A stretch of 64,000 nucleotides of DNA. Source: Zhengitettix transpicula. Taxonomy: Eukaryota > Arthropoda > Insecta > Orthoptera > Tetrigidae. Under the pieces are notes generated by a model. That model did not search any database. It was not told the DNA's origin and was given only the letters and a program-made list of their open reading frames with translations. Within the stretch, counting starts at the first letter, position 1, and each line of letters begins with the position of its first letter. The stretch spans positions 6,340,001 through 6,404,000 of the forward strand of contig CM073590.1 of assembly GCA_037074705.1 (NCBI GenBank). Reading direction: 5' to 3'. Positions 48,082 to 60,400 of this stretch are shown piece after piece. Position numbers and translations under genes: made by a program.

Positions 48082-49200
48082 TACGAGGGTGGTCTGAAAA
48101 GTTTACGACCTCAACGTGAAGATGGCACCTAGGAAATAAAAGCTAGTGACATCTGTTGACAGTTACTCACCAAAGTTTCAGCCATTTTGGACGCGCAGTT
48201 GTTATGTAACAGTCGTTTGAATGAGTTGATGTGAGTGTTTTTGTGAAAATGGAGAAAATCGAGTATCGAGCTGTTATTAAATATTTGTTTCTGAAAGGCA
48301 ATACGCCTACACAAATCAAAGATGAGTTGGATTCTGTGTATGGGGACACTGCACCATCATTTACCACAGTGAAATTGTGGACAGCTGAATTTAAACGTGG
48401 TCGTAAGAGCTTGGCAGACGATGAACTTTGGGGACGTCCAAAAACTGCAACTACCGACGAAAACATCGCCAAAGTTCACCAAACGGTGCTACACGACCGC
48501 CGAATTAAAGTGAGAGAGATAGCAGAGGTCATGAACATGTCAAAAGAACTTGTTTGTCACATATTAAATCAACATTTAGGCATGAGAAAGCTGTCCGCGC
48601 GTTTGGTGCCGCGTTTGCTCACGTTAGACCAGAAACGTGTTCGAATGAACATTTCCAACGGTCTGTTGGCGAAGTTTAGGCGCAATAAATCCGAGTTTTG
48701 GCGCCGATTAATTACTGTAGATGAAACTTGGATACATCATAATACGCCCGAAACAAAAATACAGTCCAAATAATGGACTGCAAAGGGGGAACCTGCTCCA
48801 AAAAAAGCAAAAACTGTTTCTTCGGCTGGGAAAGTGATGGCGACAGTTTTTTGGGATAGTCATGGAGTTATTTTAATCGATTATCTTAAAAAAGGAAAAA
48901 CCATTACAGGAGCATACTACGAATCATTACTTGACAAGCTGTAGGCAGAACTTGCGGAAAAATGGCCACAATTGCAGAAAAAGAAAATCCTGTTTCACCA
49001 AGGCAACGCACCGTCTCACACCTCAGCGGTTGCCATGAATCCACGAATTACGGTTTGAACTGCTTGACCACCGCCTTACTCACCAGATCTAGCCCCAAGC
49101 GACTTCTTGTTTCTTAAAATTTTTCGCTCACGTTTCTTGGGAGTAGCCATTGATACTACGAAGAAATTCATTTTTCTTGCCTGTTAGATAGTTTTCTTTT
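48082..49200 (+). mobile_element. mariner transposon, inactivated and 3' truncated
   Basis: The left end CGAGGGTGGTCTGAAAAG after a TA is a typical mariner terminal repeat. Transposase starts MEKIEYRAVIKYLFLKGN at 48249, with the paired-type N-terminal region and VDETWIHH (first catalytic Asp). The frame is broken by TAA at 48771-48773 (QSK/stop/WTAKGEPAPKKAK) and by TAG near 48942. The second catalytic position reads HQGNAP, Gly for Asp. One-base losses follow before YSPDLAPSDFLFL, where the third Asp remains. The right terminal repeat is absent. Confidence 0.9.
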
Positions 49201-49254
49201 TTAAATTCTGTATTATAAAAATTTAATTTGAGTTATGTTATATTTAAATAAATT

Positions 49255-49313
49255 AAATTACAATCAAAATCTTGTTAAATTAATAAAATTCCCGTCTTAA
49301 TTCAAAAGTGGTG
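49255..49313 (+). repeat. 59-bp perfect direct repeat, copy 1
   Basis: Identical base for base to 50367-50425 (AAATTACAATCAAAATC...TTCAAAAGTGGTG). The flanks differ. Confidence 0.9.
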
Positions 49314-49319
49314 AGAATG

Positions 49320-49765
49320 GCAGCACCATGGCAACACAAGTATCCTAGATGAGTGTCGTAGCGTCATCCTACTGCGTTCACGGCATTGTAACATGGAAAG
49401 ATTTAACCAGTTCATTAGAGACTACAGACGTGTCAGCGTGAAGGAAATCGCAGGAAAACTTTCAGAAAGACATAGTGCACCTCAATAAATTATTAAAAGC
49501 TTAGATTATTTATATTTTTTTCCCCTTGAGTCATACGTTTATTGACCGAAAACCACAAATTTCAGAGATGAACTATTGCCCAACACCTATTTTAGATACT
49601 TCAAAATGAAGGAGATGATTTTTAACGAGTATTTTTACAGGCGATGAATGCTGGTTCCATCAATTACGAGGCACCATTTGGATTCGCCATCAAAGAATAA
49701 AACAAAAAAGTTACGGGTAGCGTATTCTGGAATCAGAATTAGGAAGATGCATGTCTTTTTTAATG
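49320..49765 (+). mobile_element. second decayed mariner-like fragment
   Basis: MERFNQFIRDYRRVSVKEIA and, about 230 bases on, TGDECWFHQ (like TGDETW..., first catalytic Asp) are in mariner order. Very worn; no other catalytic block is clear. Confidence 0.4.
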
Positions 49766-50366
49766 TCCCTTAAAAGTTTTTTCCCGTTTAAAATAAAATT
49801 CGATCGAGATTATTGTACAAATACTATTATTTTTCTATTGAAAATATAAACTACTTAAAAATAAGACTTTAATTTATTAATTAATATTGCGCGCTATATC
49901 CAGACACTTTTGAAGTTATTAATTTTAAGAACCTTTATAGTAATTATGTTTGAACAATTTGAATTTCTGCTTCGAGTGTTCTCCGCCCCCCCTCTCTCTC
50001 TCCCGCTAATGCAGCTGGGTATCTCATAGGTACCCACGTCCCAGCACAGGAATATCTCTGGAATGAAAAGTGCATGCACAGTATTCCATTTTCTGTTTCA
50101 CCCCTGTGCAGAAACCATAAAGATAAAAAAAACTTCCTCCGTTCGATGCTTAGCACATAAAATAGTGTAACCATGCATGGCTCATTCCTAAAATTAACTT
50201 TATTTAAAATAAGAACCAAGGAAAAATCATTTCGACTTAGAAATGTGTCTCAACTTGGCTCTAAATTATTCCGTTTCTAAAAATTTGTCACTTTGAAACT
50301 ATGTAGATAGAATTAGAAATGTAGCATATATGAGTTGGGTAATTTGACACAGAGTATTGGTAACAT

Positions 50367-50425
50367 AAATTACAATCAAAATCTTGTTAAATTAATAAAA
50401 TTCCCGTCTTAATTCAAAAGTGGTG
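50367..50425 (+). repeat. 59-bp perfect direct repeat, copy 2
   Basis: See copy 1 at 49255-49313. The starts of the copies are 1112 bases apart. Confidence 0.9.
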
Positions 50426-53089
50426 TATTTTACATAGTAACTGTCAAACAGATCTCGTGAGCCATACTTGATGGAGAGAAAATTTAAAATTTTTTAGATT
50501 CCTCAGCCCGATTGGACAAACTGTTCATTTGAGGTAACTTGACTATGCTATTTCTCTTTCCTATCTAACTGTGTTATTTTGTTTTTTTCCCCATTAAATG
50601 TTATATATATATAGTGCACGCACTAAAAAAAGTCAACAAATTCCTGTGCATTTTGAATTCAGCTTCAAAACTCACTTGAGTGTTGAAAGGTTTAATAATA
50701 CTCTGTTTTACGAAACGCAATCACGAAATAAAATCAGTTATTCTCAATATTTGCCTGAAGCATAAAATACTTCTTAAATTGTTTTTTTAATAATATTAAT
50801 TCACAAAATTTATCTACTAGTATAAAGTTTATTCAGTGGCACTTAACTTTTTTTTGAAGACCTGATTATAGAAACACTCAAGGTTATCAAGGCATAATTC
50901 TAATTAACAGTTTATAGACTTCAAGAAGTGTACTTTCATTGAATTTGGTCTGCACACTAGTTTTAGTGTTAGGTTATATTACATGGACCCTATTATGCAT
51001 TAAATGCATGGATTGAACCGTAAGACTGTTCATTAGAGTTTGTCATCAGGTTTATTTGGTATACCATTTTTGCAGCTCTCGTGTTTTTGAATCAGCAGCA
51101 GGGATAGCAAATAAATTGTGGTATTTATTTCATAAATTAATTTTGTCTATTATCTGTCTACTACTTTGCCTTATTAGGAAACTAACGATAGTTGAAGTTT
51201 AAAAGCTTGATTTATGTATTACTGCATACTTAAAAAATTCTAGACAGCCACTTTTAGTAGCTTACACTTTCTATCTAATATATTTTTGAGGAAATAATTT
51301 AGGTAAATCACTGAAATAAAAATGCAATAACTCAATCAGTCATGAAAGTCTTGTATTGCTTTATTAGGACAGTTTTCTGCTCTGATTCCAAAATATGTAA
51401 GAAAAATGACGATGTTGAGCGAAATGCAATAGAAAGAAGGGAATCTACATACACTGGAATTAATCAGGGCCGTAGGCAACTCTTTGATAAAAATAATTCC
51501 TAAGGTATACTCTAACAACTTGATTTAGTCTTGCCATATTGAGCAACTTCTGTTCCATCAGCACAGCAATACAACAGTTAAGTTCTGCTTCAAACAACAT
51601 GGATTATTCTGAATGCTTCAGGACTTAATACATTCTCAATATAGCAAAAAACAAGTTATTATTACAAGTAGGTATTTTGGTTGATAAATTTCGTTGCCAA
51701 GCTTTCAATTTATTTAAATTAAAAAATTACAAGACTCTGGCATTATTTATATACAGTTATGTACATATATAGGTATATAAAACAATTAGGCCCAAACACA
51801 CTTCATTCAGGACTAAGGCAGTCTTCACTCAACATCAAACATAACCTAAAAAGTTTAAATAAACATATTTTCATACAATGCTGAAACAGTTTGATATAAA
51901 TGCAAATAAGCCTGCATTGTATCAACCCTCCAGTCTTTAATAACAAATAACATGAATCAACTGCTCAACGGCATAACATCAGCCACCTCTCAATTCAATT
52001 TAACAACCAATCTTCATTTTAGGTTAGTGATTTATAAAGATTGTTCACTTAAGTAGAAGGAATGAAGATTAACGGTAGTCAAATTATTTCTTTTCTAACT
52101 TTAAAATGCCAACTATATTATAAAAATACCAACCGTAAGTTAAGAACATGATGCATGAAAACTATCACACTGTGACACACTGCACATTTCATTTAAAACA
52201 TGGGGTATTTTAACCCCTAATTTACCTACAGCCCTGTTATGAATTGACATGGAGTATAAAGTTTGACTATAAGCCATTTGGCAACTAGTTTAACAGACCG
52301 CAAACATTGATTTTCTTTTAATAAAATAATCTAAGTCCAAAAGCTGAACCAGTAGTTAGGCCTGTTTTGCTTAAAGATTCTAAAAATTTTGACATTCATT
52401 TTGTTGAATTTGCAAAATGGAAGAAGTTCCAAAGTGACAATTGTTTAGCAAATACATTCAAAATAGTTGCAATCACAGTTAAGATACAATTCTTACAGTA
52501 GGGACTTTTCGGCAGCAGTTGAATTGAGGAGAGCAATTAAAGCCACTTATTGTTCATTATAACAAAACTTAATTTACACGCACAACTCAAACAAAGTTTA
52601 TTTTACATTTACAATGTTCTCTTCATCACAGTGGCACTCAGTTTTTTCAATTACTAATCAACTTTAATAAACTTACATCATCTCTCTGCAAGAAATTCTT
52701 GCCTACAGTAGCACTTTAGTCTATAAATCACTCACAGAATCCTCTTCTTTCACGGAAAGAAAACTTTATTTTGATACCTATTTATTTTTTCGAAATGAAT
52801 CACTATTCATGTTTTGTAAAAAGTCTTTGGTATCTTCATTAAATGTCCAATTTTTACAACAAACTGATTTTAATGGAAGCTCTGGTGATTGTAAAAATCT
52901 ATTTTGTTTACTGAATAATCAATATCAGTTTATCTCTGATGGCTTCCTTTCACTATATATCACTTACGAAAAGCTATTAAATGAATATTTACAGATGAGC
53001 TTTAATTTTCAATGTTCATTTTACATTTTTACCCTGGAATTTATAATACAGCAAGGCTTCAGATGTAGCTAGATAAATGTTTCCCAACA
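50426..53089. other. intergenic DNA and kirre 3' UTR
   Basis: The 3' UTR of the minus-strand kirre gene starts at 53089 and runs left; minus-strand AATAAA-type signals occur near 52783 and at 51365-51360, but I cannot choose. 50550-50575 holds the GATAGGAAAGAG motif of the foldback family. No gene is seen. Confidence 0.4.
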
Positions 53090-53419
53090 TTATACATGTG
53101 TCGCAAGAGTTCCTCTCTTTATTGTTGTTGGTTGTGTGCTGGGAACTATGTATTGAGAAGTTGGAGAGTTTGGCAGGCGTGCCACCTGAGGAACTGCTCC
53201 ATTCCGTGTGGCTGCCGTGTAAGGTGGAGGGGCTGGGGTGCCGATTGGAGCTGGCAGGGACGTGCTAGAATTTCTTAAGTATGGATTTCCATATACAGCA
53301 GAGTACCGTGGGTCTATGCTGGCAGACAAAGATTCCCGACTGCTTTCCAGTGGAGGTGGAGGGTTGTAGTCACGGGAGTAGTCCACATAAGGTACATATC
53401 CATTATTGTTCTGACCATC
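53090..53419 (-). CDS. kirre: kirre last exon: distal tail with PDZ ligand
   Basis: DGQNNNGYVPYVDYSRDY, proline-rich PAPIGTPAPPPYTAATR, ending GTLATHV and TAA at 53092-53090. THV is a class I PDZ ligand as in Neph proteins. Confidence 0.94.
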   Translation of the reverse strand, partial: DGQNNNGYVPYVDYSRDYNPPPPLESSRESLSASIDPRYSAVYGNPYLRNSSTSLPAPIGTPAPPPYTAATRNGAVPQVARLPNSPTSQYIVPSTQPTTIKRGTLATHV

Positions 53420-54431
53420 CTGGAATAATATAAAACCACATAAATAGAAAATGTATATTATGAGTGAATCTTAACATATACTTTTTATATTTTTATAACA
53501 CAGTAAGAATTACAACTACAATTATTAAATACATTGTCAGAAAATCACAGTGGAATACTTAAAATTGTAGTAATATGCCTTCATAATTATGTTATTAATA
53601 GTTTCTTAGAATGGAACACTGATAATAAATATAAATATTTATAATATGAATAATATTTTAAGATACATTGTGTACTTTAGTTTGTTTACATATTAGAAGA
53701 AGCTCAATCATATTGTTTGCAAATATGTCCATTTGTTATAGAGAATAATGAAACTATCAGTTTACTAGGACAAAATATATTTTTAAAGGCACTATGGCTA
53801 TTCATCAAAGAAATACTTAATTAAAGAAACTATCTAACTGACCTTTTGTTGGTATTTAGGCTCAGTAAACTCTGCTGAATAGCGATATATGTTCTCTCCT
53901 CCATTAACAGGCATTGCAACTGGACCTGCCAAGGGCACACCAATTCTTGTCACCACACTTTCACTTCCTGTTTCCGAATCTGGTCCATATTCAAGTTCAC
54001 AGTGAACGTTGCTGACCGACGAACCTGTTCTCAGCTCCATCTTCAGGTCAGAAATGTTTGAAGACCTGTCTGACTCTTTACACTGTTTCTCCGTGTCTCT
54101 GCAGTCTGCAAATTCAAAATAAATCCATCAAATTACTTCTTGTTTAATGTTTTCAAATACAGGAGGAAGGGTTTTATTTGAAATTAGATGAAAGCTCAAT
54201 ATTGCCTGGTTATTTATTTATCATAATTGTATTAGAATTTTTCACACATTTGAATATTCAGCAAACCACCCATTGTTGAATTGGTATGAATTACAGTATT
54301 TTTTTAATCAAAGCAATCCAAGAATTGATTAGGCACTATTTATGATAGTTCTCACATTATTATTTTTATGTATCACTTCTAATCCATCTCATAGTGGGAG
54401 TGATAGGGGTGTAATACCCTAAAGAGTTTTA

Positions 54432-54490
<59 letters not shown>

Positions 54491-57400
54491 AGTGAATAAC
54501 AACCTTAAGTGGCCGCTCTTGTGACCGCGGGCCTGAGTAGGAATAAATTAGACGGCCACGTGCGTTCGAGGGGCCCTAAGAAGCCGCGGGTACGCGTCCC
54601 TTCTTTTTTTTTCATCGTTGTGGGAGGGGGGGGGGGGCGAGTACGAATATATACGCCAAACCCGGGTGGAAGTGGACAGACGCAGACAGACCGGAAACTG
54701 GATTGAGAGAGGCGAGAGGGTGGAAAATTTGGCGAACGGTAGCCAACAAAAGGTTTTGGAGAGACGTCCATCGCGGGGAGGCCGAAGAAGATGTGCTGCT
54801 TACTACAAGACCAGTGATCCACTGCAAGTCGGCTGACGCCACAAGTTAAAGTAAGGATCACCATTTTTGTAAAGTGCCTTCAAAAGTTGAATTTTTATAC
54901 ACAGTGCGGAAATAGGCTCTGTTCTTGAATAGCTACCGAGTCGCCCACATTACCCTGTTGAGAAGGAGGATTTTATAACCAAGCTGGAGCTAATGATAAT
55001 TTTTTTTGCAGACCAATGTATATCTGCTGGCGCCCAATAATATTTTTTAAATGTATTTTTGTATTTTCATTTAATAAAGTTTTTTTTTAATATTTAGTAA
55101 TAAAAGTCAAATCATTACTATACATATATATATTTGATAGTTGTGTTCACTTACCTTGAGGCTTTTTATCTCTTCTCTGACACAGGATTATTATCATGGC
55201 AATTGCAATTATAACAATTACACCGCCAATCACCCCAGTAAGTATCATAAGGAGAGGGAAGTTTTCTGAAATTATAATTTATGATTTTAGGCGTAATAAA
55301 GTTTGAAAAATTTTTGTGGCTTCACTATATTTAAATTATCTTATAATTTGAGGCATTTGAACATATAACAGTTTTAAGTTAATTAGTCATATTATAACTT
55401 ATGATTTTTAGTTAGAAGTGAAGAAATTGTTAAAAGTATAGAATCAAATATTTTGTTTGCAGCTTATGTGAAACTTCATAGGAATTTCGGATTTACTATG
55501 TTCACATCATTTCCTGTCAGTGTGTTGATCAATTATTTAAGTACTGAAACATTTATTCGGTTATTTCGTATAACAACTAATGTCAGTTTAATAATTTTAA
55601 AATTACAGCCAAAATATTAAAATTAACAATATACTCACTTTGTGGTTTTAGAACAATTTCGACCATATCACTGCCGTAAGGATTGGACACTGAGCAATTG
55701 TAGGCTCCAAAATGTTGTTCCTGGGAGTCCCTTATTACCAAGGTACTTTTTATCCCTTCCGGCAACGGATCTTCGAGTATCGTGTAATCTTTGTCGTTGG
55801 CATCTACTTCGTTGCCTCGAAAGGTCCAGACGATGTGTTCGGGTTTCGGAATCGAGAAAGCCAGGCACTCTAGCCTCACATTGTCGCCCTGAATGCCAAA
55901 TTGAACTCGGTGGCTCGTAATTGTCGGAGGTCCTTTCAGGTAAACCGTGGCTTCGGCTCCTATTTCTGGAAAGCCAATGACGGTTGCTTTGCAGGAATAT
56001 CGTCCTGCCGTGTGGCGGTCTACGTCCAACGTTAAGTTCGCCGAAGTACCAACAACCTGAAAAAAATCATTTAATTAAGTATCAAATCCAGTATCGTCAC
56101 AAAAGTGCATGTGCTTAGTTATTATATATTATTTTTGAAAAAGAATGGCTGTTTTGTAAATCCAAGATTCCAAGTATACAAGAAAAGCTGAATTATTAAG
56201 TTGTTTAACTCTTTTAGGATTAAGTAGGTATTAATATTACGTGATTCACATCATAATATGTTATAGCTTGAACTTATGTATATACATTGTTTCGAGTCTA
56301 AAACATTCAGTAATTAAAAATATTATTATAAAGCAGTTTATATTTCCAAAAGTAAAATAGTCCATTCGTACATTTTGATTAGTTAAAAAAATCACAATTG
56401 AAGGTTATTTAAAAAAAATATTTAAGGGGCCTCATCATAATGACGACTCTGTGCATTTCTGTCCTTATGATGAACTGCTGCTACTGTTCATCATCCTCAA
56501 TTAACGCATTTATATGTTTTTACGAACATTTAATGGAAACACCGACGGTATGTACACTGTTATTTATAATCAATTTTGTGATCGACAACAATGTGGTTAT
56601 GCGACTCTTCGACGAGAGTGATCCAAGTATATAGATTCAAATATATTATATATTATTATATATTTATTAATTATATTATATTATATATTATAGATTCAAA
56701 TCTCGGATAAAAAAAATTGGCAAGAGGGACACGGGCAAAAAATTGCCACGTAGAATCTTCTAGAGGTTGTTCGGTGAGTAAGTTCGAGATTCGTTATTGA
56801 TTAGTAAATGAGCAGGTGACATAGATTTATAATAAAACATTTTAGAAGTAAATAAGGCTAAAGTAGAACAGTCCTTTCTGAAGAAACTATGCAACTGTAT
56901 TCATGAAAACTTTCAGTTATTTACTTTCTACTTTTTACATGCTCACTTAACCAAGTACTGAGGTGAACGTGGAAGCGCTGTCGTAAAGATGAGACGAGAG
57001 AACACTTTAGCGACTGGACAATAGCAAGTGTACAGGCTCACACTACATCTGTAACATTTGACTTTATGTAGGGTTACTCAACATTAAAAATAAATAAATA
57101 AATATACTACTGAAGAAGGAAGATAATGTACGATTGGGGAAGTCAACAATTAACGCAATTTTGATTCGAGGTTTAACTCTAATTGTGTTCAAAATTTACC
57201 AACATCTATAGTTGTTAGATTTTTTATTATTTAAGAATTCAAATTCAAGATAAATTTCAAAGATAGAAAAATATAATACGAGTAGACAGTCGAAAGTAGT
57301 GGGGTGAAAAATGTGTTAATACGAGAAACAAAATGAGAATGGAAGGTAAGCTTTATTTCTCACAGGAAAGGAAATATCAAGCAAAAATACAAAATTATTT

Positions 57401-60400
57401 ACGGTGAGGACGAAGACTTGACGTTTACTTTTCGAAACTGGTTTTCTTTTCTTCTTTCTCGTTTTGTTGTATACCGAGTTCAACTGTTGTCGTTATTGAT
57501 GACTTCCTTCCGAAACGCAAAAGACTTATTGTAATGGAGAAATGTTAAACTCATTTTAAACTGTGTATTGCTTTTGTCAAGAAAATTGTCTGCTTTTCGC
57601 CTGGAAAAAGAATTTGAGGGCCTCAATATGGCAGATGCTGGGCCTCTGACTGACCACGCGTGAGTGACCAGACGGTGACGGTTCATCAGTTTCCGGGGAT
57701 CGGACTCGACTGGAAAAAACAAGATCTAGAAGGCGCAGACTACCGTCTTAAAAGTGCGAAAAGGGAATCCGAGCCTATTTACCCGGAGTTAGTCGAGGAG
57801 ATGTGTTGAACGAGAGTGTGAAGGAGTGAGAAACAATTTTAAATTGTCGAGGAGAGACATTAAGTCGGAAAAGGGAATCAGACTGAGAAATATTTAACTA
57901 GAGAAGTTGTGAAGACGTAGAAGAAACTGAATGATTCTCGATTGGGAAGCAGCCATTGAGCCCGTTTCTGTTGAGTCATCTAGTCCGTTACCTGCCACGC
58001 TTCTACCTGCCGAGTCATCGTCGCAAAGCAGTGCACAACACAATAACCCGAAACGCAGTAATAAACCATAAATAGTGTATCGCGAGACAGAGCTGAAACG
58101 ATCATTTAATAGCAACCTGTCTTTTGGAGTTTTTCATGTACTGAACCAAGCTTTTTATACTATTATTGCAATTGTGTTAAATAGTTAAATAAACCAAATT
58201 GTATTGTAAATTAATTAATAAGCTCCATAAGAGATGTTAAATTGTTTCTATTATATTCGCAACTTAATAAATAGCGTGTTAAGATTAAAATGGCTTGACT
58301 GTCAGTAATTCAAACTCATCGAAAAATGCCCAGCGTCTGTGGGATTCGAAGTACGTACTACCATTTCAGGTAGGGGTCACAGAGCCTAGAATACCTTAAC
58401 ACGTTGACTGCCATGGTAATTTTCAGAAATCTGGTCTAAAATGACAATTTGGTTTAATCACATTATATTATTAAAAACTCTAATTCTAGTGCATCGTTTT
58501 CATCAAAAAGCATAAAAAAGGTGTTTTTTTTAAAAAAAAAGAAGAGTAACTTCTTCTCAAATAAAACTGATAAAGTTCAGAGAAGAATTCGTCGTCACGT
58601 TGATTGAAAAAGAGATTCAAACAGTTTCGAAAAAAATTATATTGCAAGAGCTCCATTATTTAGAGAGTCTACCACCTACTGAAAAAAAAAGCCATGTCGT
58701 ATATGTACCCAAGCAAAAAATCGCCGAGAAAAGCGTTGTTTCTGTCCAGCCTGTAAAGAGAAGATTGTGTAGAAGATGGTTTTAAGAAGTTCCAACAATA
58801 AAATATTATTTTATTTATTGAATTTGAATTAATTTTTATAATTATATTTTTTGTTAGTTTTTTTAATAAATTTTCTGTTTATGCAAGCCAGCATTGATTT
58901 TTTGTTCGTTTCCCAGAAGCCATCTATCGATATTAGCAGTGATATATTCCGAGTTTAATCGTAGCACAAAAATGGCAAGTAAACAAGGGCGAGATAACTC
59001 GTAGTTGGGGTCCTAGAAAAGAACGCAATCTACGAGTTATCTCGTAGTCTGCAGTCAACGTGTTAAAGTCTTCCTATTGATTACAGTTTCAGTAGTTCAG
59101 AATGTACTGAATAATTAAATCGTATTTTACTTTTATGTCAATAAGTTCTTTACTTTCAAAGTGCCGTAGCTACTAAACATCTAGTCGTATTTGAACAAAC
59201 AGTAACGCGATACGGTATCGTGCGGTTGTTGTCACTAGAGTGTGTATTTCAAAGTGTGCACAGCGAAGCGGTTCTCATTTTAGTGCTGTTTGAGATGACG
59301 AGGCTTCCGTAAAAAGCGTTTAGTGTTCTCCAGTTTCACAAGTGCAAATCTGTTACAGCTGTGAGCTTTGAATTGGTTGGCTGAAGATACGCAACAGTAA
59401 TAATTCTGTTAGTGTGTAAATGCAGCGGTACGAAAGAGTTGTAACTTTATGTAAGGTTAAATTATTTTCATTTTTTAAAAAACATGTACAGAACTTTGAC
59501 AGTTCAGGAGGGCTATGGGACAAAATGTAACGAGCACTCACCACTCTACTCGCGTATAACTAGCCGACGTACCTTGGAGGCGCCGTCGTCGTGCGTCCAG
59601 ACGATTTCTGCGGGCGGGTTTCCGTCGACGTCGCAGGACAGCGTGACAGTGGCGCCGAGGTCGGCCTGGATGCTACGCGGCCGTGTACGGAAGCGAGGTC
59701 CGTAGCTGATGTCCAGAGTCTCCGACTCCTCGCTCTTGCCTACGGGGTTGTGCACCTCGCACTTGACGATGGCATCGTGGTACTTGCGCGTCACGTTATG
59801 GATGATCAGCTCCGTGGTGTAGTCGCCGCTCATGAGCTCCTCGTTCATGAACCAGCGGTACGTGAGATCGAGCGGATTGGCGTCGGCCTTGCAGGCCAGC
59901 CGCACGTCGGTGCCCTCGGACAGGCGTCCCGACGGCCCCGCGCCGCCCACCACCGTCAAGGCTACCTTGGGCGCGTACTTCACCTCCAGGCGAAGACTCG
60001 CTGTTTTGTACGTGCGCTCCGCCGTGTTCTGTGCCTGGCAAGAGAACGTCGTGTTGTGGTGTTCCTTCTTCGGCGTCAGCTTCAATATGGACTTGGCCGT
60101 GAAGCGACGGCCGTCCGGGAGCGCCTCCACGATGTACTCGATGCCGTCGTTTAGGACGTTGCGCTGACCGTCCAGCCACGTGATCTACATGAAATTTAAC
60201 AAGTCATTTCGTGATTTTCATACAATTATTACACCCAAAAAACTACTTGAAATATAATTTAATTACATTTACAAATATTAAGTAGTCTCTTTAAAATTGT
60301 AAAAAAAATTATGAATCGTAACGAAATAATTTAATTACCACAATATTTATTTTCTTACAAAGCGTGTAATGTATGGGTCACACAATTGTAATAAAAACTT

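Noticed and set aside
48167..48472. 101-codon minus frame over the mariner
   Set aside because: Antisense shadow of the transposase N-terminus.
54505..54864. Overlapping frames of 65-119 codons on both strands
   Set aside because: They arise from the GC-rich, low-complexity part of LTR H; no domain, and several frames are open at once.
59591..60167. Long plus-strand frames (187 and 111 codons) and a second minus frame (127 codons)
   Set aside because: They are shadows of the GC-rich kirre exon 60184-59573, whose true frame carries the Ig motifs and splice sites.
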